Source of the DNA: Wurfbainia villosa
Lineage: Eukaryota > Streptophyta > Magnoliopsida > Zingiberales > Zingiberaceae
Length of the DNA: 64,000 nucleotides
NCBI GenBank assembly: GCA_025175895.1
Contig: CM045994.1
Coordinates: 64,262,727 to 64,326,726, forward strand
Direction: 5' to 3'
How positions within the stretch are numbered: the first letter of the stretch is position 1; each line of letters begins with the position of its first letter. Under the pieces are notes generated by a model, which saw only the letters and a program-made list of their open reading frames with translations, made no database searches and was not told where the DNA came from. Positions 21,235 through 32,220 of the stretch are shown here, one piece after another. Made by a program: the position numbers and the translations under genes.

Positions 21235-22872
21235 ATGACCCATCTCGAGGGGTTTAGCACCGTCCGACCTCCGTTTTACAACGGAGATGATTTCCGTTAC
21301 TGGAAAGGTCGGATGGAATGCTTTCTCAAAACCCAAATTGAGATGTGGATCATAATCCAAACGGGATTCACACTTCCGACTAACGAAGTGAGTGAATCCT
21401 TGGATTATGACCAATGGACCATTGCGACAAAACGACAAGTCGAAGCCGACGCTAAGGCAACTCAAATCCTTCAATGCAGCTTGTCCAAGGAGGAGCTAAA
21501 TCGCGTCGGCCCCTTCATAAGCGCAAAGGACCTTTGGACAAAGCTAGTGGAGCTACACGAAGGGACTGATGAAGCCAAGGTATGTAAGCGTGATCTTTTA
21601 TTTAATAAACTATATAATCTAAAAATGCAGGAACACGAGTCCGCGACGCAACTTCACGCCCGCGTCCAAGACATAGTCAACAATCTACACGCGATCGGGC
21701 AAAAGGTCGAAAACCGCGACCTTATAAGGTATGTCCTAAACTCCTTTTCGAGGACTACCTTGTGGGCATCCATGGTCGATGCCTACAAGGTCTCCAAGGA
21801 TCTTTCGAAACTTAGGTTAGATGAACTATTTTCTGATTTTGAACTTCATGAGCAGTCTAACTCGGAACCCGAGAAGGGTATAGCACTTTTTGCAGGTTCA
21901 AGGAAGAAAACCGCAAGCAAGCCACCCCCGAAGGAAGAAGAGGATGAGTCCGATTCGGAGGTCGACTCAGAAATGGAGGCCGAACTAGTCAACCTAGTTC
22001 AGAGGATAGTCAAGGGTCGAAAATGAACCGTCACTCAACCCAACGAAGGTAAGCCTAAAAGTTCAAATATTAGATGTTATGAATGCAACAGGTTTGGACA
22101 TATCAAGTCCGAATGCCCAAAACTCAAGAGAAAAGCACCAAAACACAAAAAGGCACTCAACGCTACTTGGGAAGAAGAATCCAAGGAAGAAGATAATGAT
22201 CGTGTTCTCATGGCTAAATCGGTGGAATCGGAGATGGAGTCAGAACCGGAACCTAAATTGGAAACCAAAGACGAGTCGGACTGCGAAGCACTATTTAAGA
22301 CAAGCCACAGATACGCATCCGGTTTAAAAGATACACTCAAGGTAAGTCAGTCTCTCATTAGTACAATTTGTAGTGCAATTAAGTTTTTAACTAGAAAGTT
22401 AGCTAAGTCCGAGTCCAAGGTTGAGACCCTGGTTGAGGAAGTTAAACTCCTCAAACACGAGGTCTCCCTAACCTCTTCGACTAGTCGAGTTCAAGAGGAG
22501 GACTCAACTCGGGTTGAAAAACTCGAAGTTGAGAACTCACTCTTGAAGAGTCAAGTCAAAGATCTTAGGAATACATTGGAAAGGTTTACTTTGGGATCCA
22601 AAGGACTTGACCTCATACTTAGGTCACAAAGGGCCGTGTACAACAAGGCCGGGCTAGGGTTTAGCTCAAATACGACCAATAAGTCGTATATGTTGATTGT
22701 AAGTCGACATAAAAAATATGTCCAAGCATGGGTCCCTAAGACCACCTTAATTTCAAACTTAGGATCGAACAAGTACTGGGTTCCCAAGGACCAAATCGAC
22801 TATGTGGAGAGACCGAATCGATTCAACGGTCCAGGGGGAGCTAGTACGAAACTTGTTTGTGTTTTAACCTAG
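21235..22872 (+). pseudogene. gag: Gag of B (546 codons, one internal stop)
   Basis: The ATG at 21235 (MTHLEGFSTVRPPFYNG) opens a single frame to 22872, broken only by TGA at 22024-22026. The core has FRYWKGRMECFL, RVGPFISAKDLW, KLVELHEGTDE and ASMVDAYKVSK. The knuckle CYECNRFGHIKSEC is at about 22075-22115, just after the stop. Downstream are an acidic stretch, a long coiled-coil-like part (KVETLVEEVKLLKHE, VEKLEVENSLLKSQ) and the WVPK blocks. It forms the particle shell and binds RNA. The stop is a probable CGA to TGA change. Confidence 0.93.
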
Positions 22873-23445
22873 AAATTGCATGCTTAGGTTTTTATTTAGT
22901 TTGATTTTCCTTTTTAGTTAGATAGGACTATAACTCGTCAATACTTGATAACATAGTACCAGGACGCGGTGAGATGATAGTATGCTAGGAAAGTGGAGTC
23001 TTGTATATTCGGGCTAGATAAGGCGTATCTAGTTCGGTGCACTTGACCGAGTGGAACTATCTGAAGCTACGTTGCCGTATCCTAGACTAGTTAGACCAGG
23101 AAGTGGTCTTAGGTGAGTCAAGTTATTATTTTCTTAAAAATGGCTTTGTCTAAGGAAGTGGTCGTTGTTCCGATCAAAGAAGGCCTCTGTGCCTTGCCAC
23201 GACCTGGAAGCCATGATCTTGAAAAGGTGACTTGATGAGCCTAAGGTCAAATCCGAATCTAATGCAAGGTTGACAAGTGTTTAAGTCATTAAATTTAAAT
23301 CAAGTAAAATTGGAAGTCATCTCACAAGAACATATAGGGTTAACGTGTTTGATCATGTAGACATGGGTGAGATGATTTAGGTTAATAATTTTCAACCAAT
23401 CTTTAATAAATCCAATATCCGATCCAACTACCTTGCGTGTAGGAT
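22873..23445 (+). other. Gag-pol spacer of B, non-coding
   Basis: 573 bp with stops in all frames lie between gag and protease. It has counterparts in A (37967-38604) and I (59822-60400) and is absent from D. It holds a hairpin at 23317-23375 and ends TGCGTGTAG|GATCAATGG, which looks like a 3' splice site. The pol frame is closed by that TAG. Confidence 0.7.
23317..23375 (+). other. Hairpin in B gag-pol spacer
   Basis: TCATCTCAC (23317-23325) pairs with GTGAGATGA (23367-23375), loop 41 nt. Confidence 0.65.
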
Positions 23446-23451
23446 CAATGG

Positions 23452-26400
23452 ATGTTGGACAGTGGTTGCTCCCGACACATGACCGGGGATCAACTCAAGT
23501 TTTCGAAGCTTCGATTCAAACGACAAGGATCAGTAGCCTTCGGAAATAACGGCAAACTTAAAATCATCGAATCAGGTGATATTGAGCTTAACTCAAATTT
23601 TGTTATTCAAAATGTTTTATTAGTAGAAAATTTTCAATATAATTTACTTAGTGTAAGCCAATTGTGTGATAATAACTATAAGGTCATATTTCTAGAAAAT
23701 GAATGCATAATTAATACAAATGAAACTTCTAAAACAATTCTTAAGGGAACTAGAAATAACAATATTTACACTATTAACTTAACTAACTCCTCAACTAAGT
23801 GTCTTATGACACGGCAAGAGGAATTATGGTTGTGGCATCGATGACTCGGTCACTCACACCCAAGACTCATCCACAAGATGAGTCAGAGTGACTTAGTCAG
23901 AGGTTTACCTAACCTCAATAACTTGGATAAAAAAATATGTAATGCTTGTCAGCAAGGTAAACAATCTAGGACACAACATCAACTAACTAATCAAGAACGA
24001 ACTAAAAGTGTGCTTGAGCTCTTACACATGGATCTATTTAATTCACACGGAGCTAAGTCACTTAATGGAAGTAAATTTTGCTTAGTCATAATTGATGACT
24101 ATTCTAGATTTACTTGGGTTAGGTTCATCAAACACAAAAGTGATACCCTAAATCAATTAATCAATCTATTTAAATTAATAGAAAATCAACAAAGCATTAA
24201 AATCAAAAGACTTAGGACTGATCATGGTGGTAAATTCGAGAACCATAGGTTTACAGAATTCTGTAACCTAAATGGATACCACCATGAGTTCTCTTGCCCT
24301 AGAACTCAACAACAAAATGACCTAGTAGAATGCAAAAATAGAACCCTATAAGAAGCCGCTAGGACAATGTTAAACGAGTATAACCTACCCGATAGGTTTT
24401 GGGCGGAAGCTGTGAGTACGACATGTTATGTCCAAAATAGGATCCTTATGGTAAAGAGGCACCTTAAGACCTCATACGAGATTTATCATGATAAAATACC
24501 TAACATCAAGTACTTTAGGGTATTTGGGTGTAAGGTACATATCCAAAACACTAAGGATTACCTAGGGAAATTTACATCCAAAACCACGACCGGAATCTTT
24601 CTAGGATACTCGACTACGAGTAGAGCTTATAGAGTATATAACCATGACACCCTTAGAGTCGAAGAGACTATTAATGTAGTATTTGATGAAGGACACGAAC
24701 CTACAAAACCCCCGGCAACCCCAATTAGCGAGCCGATTCATACTAGACCTAACTCTGATCCGGAAATCAGGTCTAGTGTTAATCCTAATCTAAGTCAACC
24801 AAGTCACTCTAATGATCAAGTGATAGATGACTCTAACCAAACTAGAACTCAAACGAGTCATCCTATTGATCAAGTTGTAGACTCAAACCCAAATCCAACT
24901 AGGACTCAAACAAATCATCCTATCGACCAAGTTATAGGTGATCCAAGTCTAGGAGTTCGAACTAGAGCCTCATACAGAAACCTTAGTCAAATCTCCTTAA
25001 TTTCCAAAATTGAACCCAAGACTATTGACCAAGCTCTTCTTGATCCCGTTTGGATTATTGCAATGCAAGAAGAGTTGGCTCAATTCACTAGGAACGAAGT
25101 ATGGGAATTAGTACCACCACCTAAAGATAAAACAATCATTGGAACAAGGTGGGTGTTTAGAAATAAACTTGATGATAAAGGTGAAGTGGTTAGAAATAAA
25201 GCTAGACTAGTCGCTAAAAGGTTTAGTTAAGTCGAAGGTTTAGATTACGATGAGACCTATGCCCCAGTAGCTAGATTAGAGTCCATTCGAATGCTATTAG
25301 CGTATGCAGCACATCGAGGATTTAAGTTGTTTCAAATGGATGTGAAATCTGCGTTCTTAAATGGATACATTAAAGAAGAAGTTTATGTTAGTCAACCCCC
25401 CCGGTTTCGAAAGTTTAGACAAACCCGACCATGTCCTTAGGTTAAAGAAAGCTCTCTATGGACTTAAATAAGCTCCTCGAGCTTGGTACGAGAGACTTTC
25501 GATTTATCTTAAGTCCAAAGGTTTTAACCAAGGTGTAGTTGACCCAACTCTTTTCATAAAACCTTAGGTAAAGACATATTCATAGCCCAAATCTCGTGAT
25601 ATTATTTTCGGAACCACCAACTCAATCCTACTAAATGAGTTCATTTCACTTATGGAAAGTGAATTTGAAATGAATTTAGTAGGTGAGTTATGCTTCTTTT
25701 TAGGTCTACAAATTAAACAAACTAAAGATGGAATATACCTAATTCAATGCAAATATACTAGGGAATTAATTAAATGCTTTGGAATGCAAGACGCTAAAAT
25801 TATTAATACCCCAATGACAACTAATGTGAATATGGAAGAAGATGTAATCGAAAATTCAATTGATTTAAAATACTATAGGAGCGTAATAGGGAGTCTCCTT
25901 TACTTAACTGCAAGCCGACCCGATATCTTATTTGCAGTAAGTATGTGCGCAAGATTCCAAACCTGTGCCAAGGAGTCTCACCTAACTCTAGTCAAGCGTA
26001 TCCTTAGATATCTAAAGGGTACACTTAATGTCGGTATTTGGTACCCTAGATCTATCGAGTTCGAACTAATCGGCTACTCCGATTTGGACTATGCTGGTAG
26101 TAAGCTCGATAGAAAGAGTACAAGTGGTTGTTGTCAACTTCTCGGCTCGAGTCTAGTGAGTTGGTGCAGTAGGAAGCAACACTGTGTTGACTTATCTACC
26201 ACCGAAGCCGAATACATCGCGATGGGTGAGTGTGTCGCTCAACTTCTTTGGATGAAGCACACTCTCTGCGACTTTAAGTTAGACTTTACAAATACTAAAC
26301 TTCACGTAGATAACATTAGTTCAATTAATCTTACTAAGAATCCGATATGTCACTCTAGGACCAAACATATAGAGGTCAAACACCATTTCATTCGAGAACA

Positions 26401-26590
26401 TGTGGCCAACGGAGCCATACAACTCGAATACGTCGAATCGAAGTCTAACTTAGCAGACCTATTTACTAAACCCCTACCCGAAGCCGAATTTAGTCTATTA
26501 AGATGAAAATTGGGCATGTGCGTAGTAGAAGAGGACTTTGCAAATTATATTACAACTATTTCATACTTTTCATTTTCATGGAACTAGCAT
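23452..26590 (+). pseudogene. pol: Pol of B: protease, integrase, RT, RNase H
   Basis: From ATG 23452: protease DSGCSRHMTGD; pre-integrase region (SVSQLCD, WLWHR, CNACQQGK); integrase core (LLHMDLF, DDYSRFTW, TDHGGKFE) and the GYSTTSRAYRVYN fold; linker with PSHSNDQV-type repeats; RT from WVFRNKLDDKGE; RNase H (YSDLDYAGSKLDRKSTSG, STTEAEY) to LADLFTKPLPEAEF. Breaks: TGA 23842, TAA 24349, TAA 25228, a frameshift in a C-run near 25396, further damage to 25640 including loss of the RT catalytic YVDD, and TGA 26504 before KLGMC. It is dead as an enzyme source. Confidence 0.93.
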
Positions 26591-27475
26591 AGGACATACC
26601 TTAGATATCATGTACCTATAGATTTAAGGAGCCGGTACATCTCACAACACATAGGACTAATGTGTTTGTGTACTTATCCACGTAGATGGGTGTGAGATGT
26701 TAGGACCTTACTCCTGGTTCCAGATGTAGAGCTAGTGCATCGCCATGAACCACGGAGTATAATCATACATACTAACCGACTCTGACCAGGACTGGTTGAT
26801 CTTTCATATCAATCAAGCCAAATATGAGTCAAACATTTTATAGATGAGCTTATTTTCAGTATATTATTTTCAAAATAATGTGGAACATGCTTGAACGTTA
26901 AATTTAATACTTATTTTCCACACACCCTTCCACTTTTCGATATATGGCAAAAGGGGGAGAAAAGGCCAAAGTTAAGGGATCAAAAGTTTTCATGGCCAAA
27001 AGTTAAGTAAATGTTTACTTAACTTTAAGTTTTACTTAAAAGGAAGTAAAGGCCAAGTTAAGAGAATTCTTAACTTAAACTTATTATTATTTTTAAACAC
27101 TATGGCCAAATGCTAATGCTTTACTTAAGAAAGAGGGAGAAAGGGCCAAGTTAAGAAGTCTTCTTAACTTAAATGTTTTACTAAGGCCAACTTTAAGTAA
27201 TGTTAATTATTTAAACTCTTCCTAAATAGCAATCCTCAAGGGGGAGGACTAAGGTCTTCTTTCAAGACTCACCCTCTGTCAAGGGGGAGGTTTCCTTAAG
27301 GGGGAGTACTTGAAGAAAATTCTTACTACTCCAACTTAATCTTTATTTTTATTTTTCATGCACATTATTATTTTTCATGCATGATATTTTATGTGCATTA
27401 TTATTCTTCATGCATGCTCTTTTTATTCTTCATGCATGCTATGTTCTTAACTTTGTATGTGGGTTTGCCATAAAT
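26591..27475 (+). other. Non-coding 3' tail of B
   Basis: No frame is seen. Hairpin at 26637-26700. Purine tracts at about 26950, 27128, 27236, 27281 and 27298, plus the final tract. Between them are several partial repeats of taacttaa and aggccaa. Confidence 0.7.
26637..26700 (+). other. Hairpin in B 3' tail
   Basis: ACATCTCAC (26637-26645) pairs with GTGAGATGT (26692-26700), loop 46 nt. The loop is closely alike in A. Confidence 0.65.
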
Positions 27476-27490
27476 CAAAAAGGGGGAGAT
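27476..27490 (+). other. Polypurine tract of B
   Basis: An A-run plus GGGGGAGAT directly before the 3' LTR. Confidence 0.88.
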
Positions 27491-28617
27491 TGTTGGTGCA
27501 GTAGACACCTAAGTCGAACCTGAGTTTTGATTATAGCAAACGATACAAAGTTAAGCTCATGTCATTATCTCATGAGCTGAATCGAGTGTGCAGAAATGCT
27601 AAGCTAAGCTGAAGGTCAGCGACACTCGGAGAGAACTGTAGTGGTCGGGTGACACCGGGAGGACTTCGGAGGGAGCCGAAGGAATCAAGTGGAGACCGAA
27701 AGCAAGGCTTCAAAGGTAAATGTTGAGGTAAGCTCGTGTGAGTGAGCGTAAGTAAGGTCGAGTCCTTCATACGGTGACATCCTTAGGCGACGATTCGACC
27801 AAGACCTCCCATGGAAGGTCTATGTTGAGATCGGACGGCAAGTGGCCATCGAATTCACTTATATTTCGAGCTAACTCTTTATTACAGTCGAAAAGTCTGG
27901 AAATCAGTCCAACCGGCCAAGGATCAGTTCAACTGCTGAGCCATTAGTTCAACCGGCCAAGATCAGTTCAACTGCTGAGCCATCAGTTCAACCGACCAAG
28001 AAATCAGTTCAACCGATTGTCAAAAATCAGCCTCGAGGAGTCAAGCTTTATCACCATTTTTCAAGGAGTCTTGTGCCCAATTCCTATTGGTTGAAGACCC
28101 ATTCGAAAAGGGGCTCAAGGGCTATAAAAGGAGGGCCTCTCCTAAGGTTTTTCATCAATCTCTAAGTGCTCAAAAGCCTCATAGCGCTCTGACTCTCAAG
28201 CGACTCTCTACAACGAAGTCCTTGCTTAATTTATATTTACTAGTTGTTGGTATAATTTTATTTTGTCATCTCTTTTATACTGCAATTCTTTATTGAGGTT
28301 TTCTATCGTTGCATTTTACATTAATAGAAGATAGGGTGTGTCTCTCTATCTTTTTCTTTCGAAGGTTTTTGTAATCGTCTAACTCCTACCTTCAACGAGG
28401 AGGAGTGTTTTAGTGTTTTGCCCTCCGTGCGTGGTCAAGGACCACTAGGGCCTTGGAGTAGTAGCCGAAGGCTATGAACTAAGTAAAAATATTTGTCTCC
28501 TTTATTTATTGCTTATCTTTCCACTGTAATTAATTATCTACTCTGGTTTTAACGAACGAACAAAAAAAAGGTTTTATCGCTATTCACCCCCCTCTAGCGA
28601 TCCACTTTGATCCAACA
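27491..28617 (+). repeat. 3' LTR of B (1127 bp)
   Basis: It runs TGTTGGTGCAGTAGACACC to TTTGATCCAACA; TATA box 28123-28131; repeat array at about 27900-28020. Confidence 0.94.
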
Positions 28618-28790
28618 GTCTTGGCATGAAGACCCGGACGAGGAGTCCTGGCACGAAGACCTGGACGAGGAGTCTTGGCACGAAGACCCGGACAAGGAGT
28701 CTTGGCATGAAGACCCGGATGAGGAGTCCTAGCGGATGAAGACCCGGACGAGGAGTCCTGACAAATGAAGGCCCGAAAGCGATTCTTGGC
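28618..28790 (+). repeat. 27-bp minisatellite in C LTR, second part
   Basis: It continues the 19430-19621 array. The first five bases are B's duplicated target GTCTT. Confidence 0.85.
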
Positions 28791-28899
28791 ACAAAAGACC
28801 TATGAGCGGTGGTTCACAGTCATCAGGTAAAGGGTACAGGGTAGACCTCTTTTTAGGTGCGATTGCAGCTCTAGATGAGTTGAAATGGTCAAGGGACAA

Positions 28900-29530
28900 G
28901 GCATCAGTCGAGGCAGCACCTCGATTGATTGTCTTATCAGTCGAGGCGTCCCCTTGATTGGTACCTGTTCTCTGGATGTGTTACTGAGCTCAGGGCTTAG
29001 GACTGATCTGACTCATCCAATCGAGGTGTCACCTTGACTGGACGTGGTTAGGAGTCAACTCGACTGGCCTCGCATTTGCTTAGAGAGCAACATCAGTCGA
29101 GGCGGCGCCTCGACTGGTGCTTCCTTCACTTGAACAGAAGCGAGGCGCGGTCGATTGCCACCTCGACTGGGGTAGCTAGTTTTGAGCAGAGACCCATAGC
29201 AGTTGAGGCAGCGCCTCGACTGATGCTTCATTCAATCAAACAGAAGCAAGGCATTGTCGACTGAAGGCTCGACTATCATAGCTTAAACTTGAGCAGAAAT
29301 CAAAGAAGTCGAGGCGGCGCCTCGACTGATGCACTGTTCAATTGAAACAAAAGCAAGGTAAGCTCGACTGGTGACTTGACTAAGCTTACTAGTCGAGGCG
29401 ATGAACCATCACCTCAATTGGACCTATGTTACAACGGACGAATAATTCAAATTGAGGAGGAAAACTTACCATTGGAATTGTAATTAAATGCTAGTCGATG
29501 CTCCAGTCGAGGTGCCAGTTGAGGCGACTC
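28900..29530 (+). repeat. Palindrome array in C LTR
   Basis: Repeated near-palindromes cagtcgaggc-ggc-gcctcgactg, best at 29093-29116, with close copies near 28905, 28939, 29019, 29200, 29307 and 29390. The copies at 29093, 29200 and 29307 sit about 107 bp apart in a longer tandem unit. The array ends about 40 bp before the TATA box. Confidence 0.85.
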
Positions 29531-29567
29531 GACTGCGCGGGCAAAAAAAACCCTAAATTGGGCACGA

Positions 29568-29574
29568 TATAAAT
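29568..29574 (+). promoter_or_regulatory. TATA box of C LTR
   Basis: TATAAAT in GGCACGATATAAATGC just after the palindrome array. Confidence 0.55.
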
Positions 29575-30031
29575 GCTTTCTCCAGCTCCTTTCCATACAA
29601 CTCTCGACTACTGTTCATGACTCTTCTTGAAGCAATTCTCTAGGTTTTTGCAATCATTCTTCAAACTCCAAACATCCTCAAAGGAGATCAAAGGAGGAAA
29701 GAGAAGAAACGCTAGCAAAATCTGCATACTGTATTTCTGTTCTTCTCTAACTCTATCATCTGTAAGTTTTTGTTTAATTCTTGTAAACGTGTATTCAGAG
29801 GTTTCTCCACCTTCGGAGTTTTTTTCTCGAGATGGAGAAAGAGTAGAGGTAGACCTTGGACTTAGCAGTTGGTGGGAGAACTGTGAACCAAGTAAAAAAT
29901 TATGCTGTCTTATTTCTGTTCTGTTTTGTTTCCACTGCTTTTCATCGAACAAGCGTGTTTCTTTGTAAAAGTTCAAGTATCGACGACCGACGCTATTCAA
30001 CCCCCTTTCTAGCGACGCTAATGGTCCAACA

Positions 30032-30133
30032 AACTCATTATCAAACAATGGTCAACTCATCGTCAAACATCAAAACACTACTCGAGTCAAACTCGAGTTT
30101 GGTCAATTGTGACCTGGGTCGATTGCACCAACA
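30032..30133 (-). repeat. Start of an F-type LTR (element G) cut by C
   Basis: On the minus strand it begins TGTTGGTGCAATCGACCCAGGTC and matches the F LTR start (730 onward) with a few changes. The rest lies left of C, out of view. It borders gypsy-derived sequence at 30134, so G was inserted in the gypsy locus. Confidence 0.75.
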
Positions 30134-30530
30134 CTACAGGAGGCGTTTTATGCCTTAGAATATTTTAAGAGGCATTTATGCCTTAGAATACTGTAAGAGG
30201 TGTTTATACCTTAGAATACTGGAGGAGTTGAGTCGTGTTAGCATGTTACCTGCCCATTATATCCGGCGTTATAGTTCCCCATGGAGGAAAATAACTATCT
30301 AGCTCTTAGACTTTTATAGGAGAGTCGTGAGAACCTTTTACATATGTCATATAGAGGCGTTATAGTTCCCCGTGGAAGAATAAAGCTATCTAGCCCTTAG
30401 GCTGTTATAGTAGGCACGGAGCCTCAAAGATTTACATATATCATATAGAGGTGTTATAGCTCCCTATGGGGGAAAATAACTTACCTAGCCCTTAGGCTGT
30501 TATAGTAGGCACGAAGGTTGAGTTAATTTC
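30134..30530 (-). repeat. Tandem repeats in gypsy 3' region (left copy)
   Basis: Three 27-29-bp units (30134-30230), then three longer units each with ttatag-ttcccc-gtgg and tagcccttaggctgttatag. Counterparts at 53850-54260. Confidence 0.75.
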
Positions 30531-31887
30531 TAACACTTAGAAAAAATAACATCAAACTTGCCATACCTTCGAAAGAATACCATTGAAATTGGAAAAAAGG
30601 AATTCCAATCAAGCATAATATCCTTCAATATGAATGCCATCAATAATAGACATATAATGTCTTAGGAGAATTAAATAGCATCCCTCGATAAAAGAATATA
30701 AGAAACCCCTCCACTTCATTAGATAACCCGGAACTCCTTAGAAAAATTGATGACCTTCACGAGAACACCTTTATTAACCCTTAGACTGCATAATATCTTA
30801 GAATTATTGATCACCCTTCTCCAATAGAATATTAATTTAATTTCCAAGCCATACATTAGGCATAAAGAATGCCTTAGGAAAGATCATTACTCCCTGCATA
30901 AGAATATTAGCTCTACTTTAGGCATAAAGAACCTTGTAAAAACCATTAATCCCTTTAAAAGAGCACTAATTTAATCCCCAAACTCTGCACCAAGCACCAG
31001 AATGCCTTAGAAAGAATCTGAAATACCTCTGTAAGGAAAACATTTCGCAAGGAAACATTAGGGCTAATAAAAACCTTGTAATCTCTGAACAACTGTACTA
31101 TTGAATGTTTAATTTATATAACACTTGACTTTATTTTAACATTCCTTTTAATGAATGGAAAATCCTTTAAACTATATTTATATTTGTATTACGTTACACT
31201 GCCCTGCACAAGTCCATAACCCTCTTGTAAGAAATACACTCCTCATACCATCTAAACTGTCAATTGATGTATAAAAAGAATTATTCTCTGCATATGCACA
31301 TCAGATGTTATATATGAAAAAAGAAGTAATGAGTAATAACAACATAAGAGTATCCCCCTGGGATAACAATCGTACAAACTTATACCATTTGTTTCCACCC
31401 TATCTATATAGACATACTAAACAGAAAACTCATGAGAACCAAGAATATACTATAACAGATAACCCATCATTATCAGTTCAGCAAATTGGCACGCTTAAGC
31501 ATAACAAATCAGAATCCAGGAAACAACCCTATACTTTATTTCAGCATTCCTCTAGCATTCAAAGAGAAACCACCTTGTAATTTGCATATATTCCTTACAA
31601 AAATTGATACATCATCTGTCGTTCCAAAATTTGACTTGAGCCAACTATTGGCCAGATTAATACTGTTATTAGCAAAAACTATCTTTACCAGTTGACTGGC
31701 ACACGTGGTATAACACCTTTTCCATTTCTCCTGACTTACTACACTTTCCATTCCCTCCCAATGTTTGAAAAAAATACAACTTGTATAATATTTACAATAC
31801 AAGACACGACTTGCATACACTATGTTGTTCTTCCCCTTTTCCTTTTTTTTTTCTTTTTTTTTTAACAACATAAACTTTTATAATGCT
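30134..31887 (-). mobile_element. Tat-like Ty3/gypsy: 3' non-coding region
   Basis: It lies downstream of the integrase end on the minus strand. It is similar to 53690-54700: both start with 29-bp units (ttatgccttagaatactgta-ggaggcg), then roughly 115-bp units (gttatagttccccgtgg...). 31100-31887 is AT-rich with no recognised frame. Confidence 0.6.
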
Positions 31888-32220
31888 TTATCCACTGAAA
31901 TAAGGGCACAAATGACATACATTCCATGGTCTTGCTAATAGCCGTCCCTGAGCATCCTTCAAGTAATAAGCTCCTACTCCTGCTCGGCTCTCCACATGGA
32001 AAGGTCCTCCCCATTTGGGTCCTAGCTTACCCTTATACCCTTTAGGAAGTATCTTCCTTAGTGCCAAGTCTCCTTCTTGAAAAACACGAGGTACTACCTT
32101 TTTGTTATAAAATTTAATTACTTGTGATCTATACCTTTTACCTTTATATAAAACAGCATCAAATCTAGCTTCCTGTGCCGAACCATACTACTGTAGCTCG
32201 GGGAGCAAATCACTACTTGG
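31888..32220 (-). pseudogene. pol: Integrase C-terminal end of a Tat-like Ty3/gypsy element
   Basis: Minus-strand frame ending at TAA 31888. It shows the usual plant gypsy tail: YNKKV then R-F-EGDLALRK, LGPKWGGPF, GAYYL, and a RPWN-HL block near the end. Everything upstream (integrase core, RNase H, RT) is missing. Confidence 0.8.

Larger units (their letters stand above)
19622..28617 (+). mobile_element. Element B: full-length Sirevirus-type Copia element
   Basis: It has LTRs of 1125 and 1127 bp, primer site, gag, gag-pol spacer, pol, a tail with six purine tracts, and GTCTT target duplicates at 19617-19621 and 28618-28622. In the first 210 bp the two LTRs differ at about six sites, all transitions, so the insertion is not very old. 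It is the same family as A and I. Confidence 0.95.
2293..30031 (+). mobile_element. Element C: Sirevirus-type Copia scaffold, split by F, D and B
   Basis: What remains in the window is a piece of the extra 3' ORF (2293-2362 and 18186-18520), a non-coding tail, and the 3' LTR (19293-19621 plus 28623-30031). The LTR start is closely similar to that of D, so C and D are one family in opposite orientation. C's gag and pol lie left of the window. The right flank at 30032 is an F-type LTR, so C was inserted there; its left end is out of view. Confidence 0.8.
19293..30031 (+). repeat. 3' LTR of C, split by B (19293-19621 and 28623-30031, 1738 bp joined)
   Basis: It starts TGTTGGTGCAATCAGACC, like D, and ends GGTCCAACA at 30031. 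It holds a 27-bp minisatellite (19430-19621 and 28618-28790), palindrome arrays (28900-29530), a TATA box at 29568 and T-rich R/U5. B interrupts it within the minisatellite. Confidence 0.85.

Noticed and set aside
25652..26506. Independent intact gene
   Set aside because: It is the RNase H end of B's pol, open only because its stops and shifts lie upstream; the same applies to 49851-50705 in A.
30032..30133. Solo LTR
   Set aside because: Only the first 102 bp of an F-type LTR are seen before C begins; the rest may lie left of C, so solo or full-length cannot be decided.
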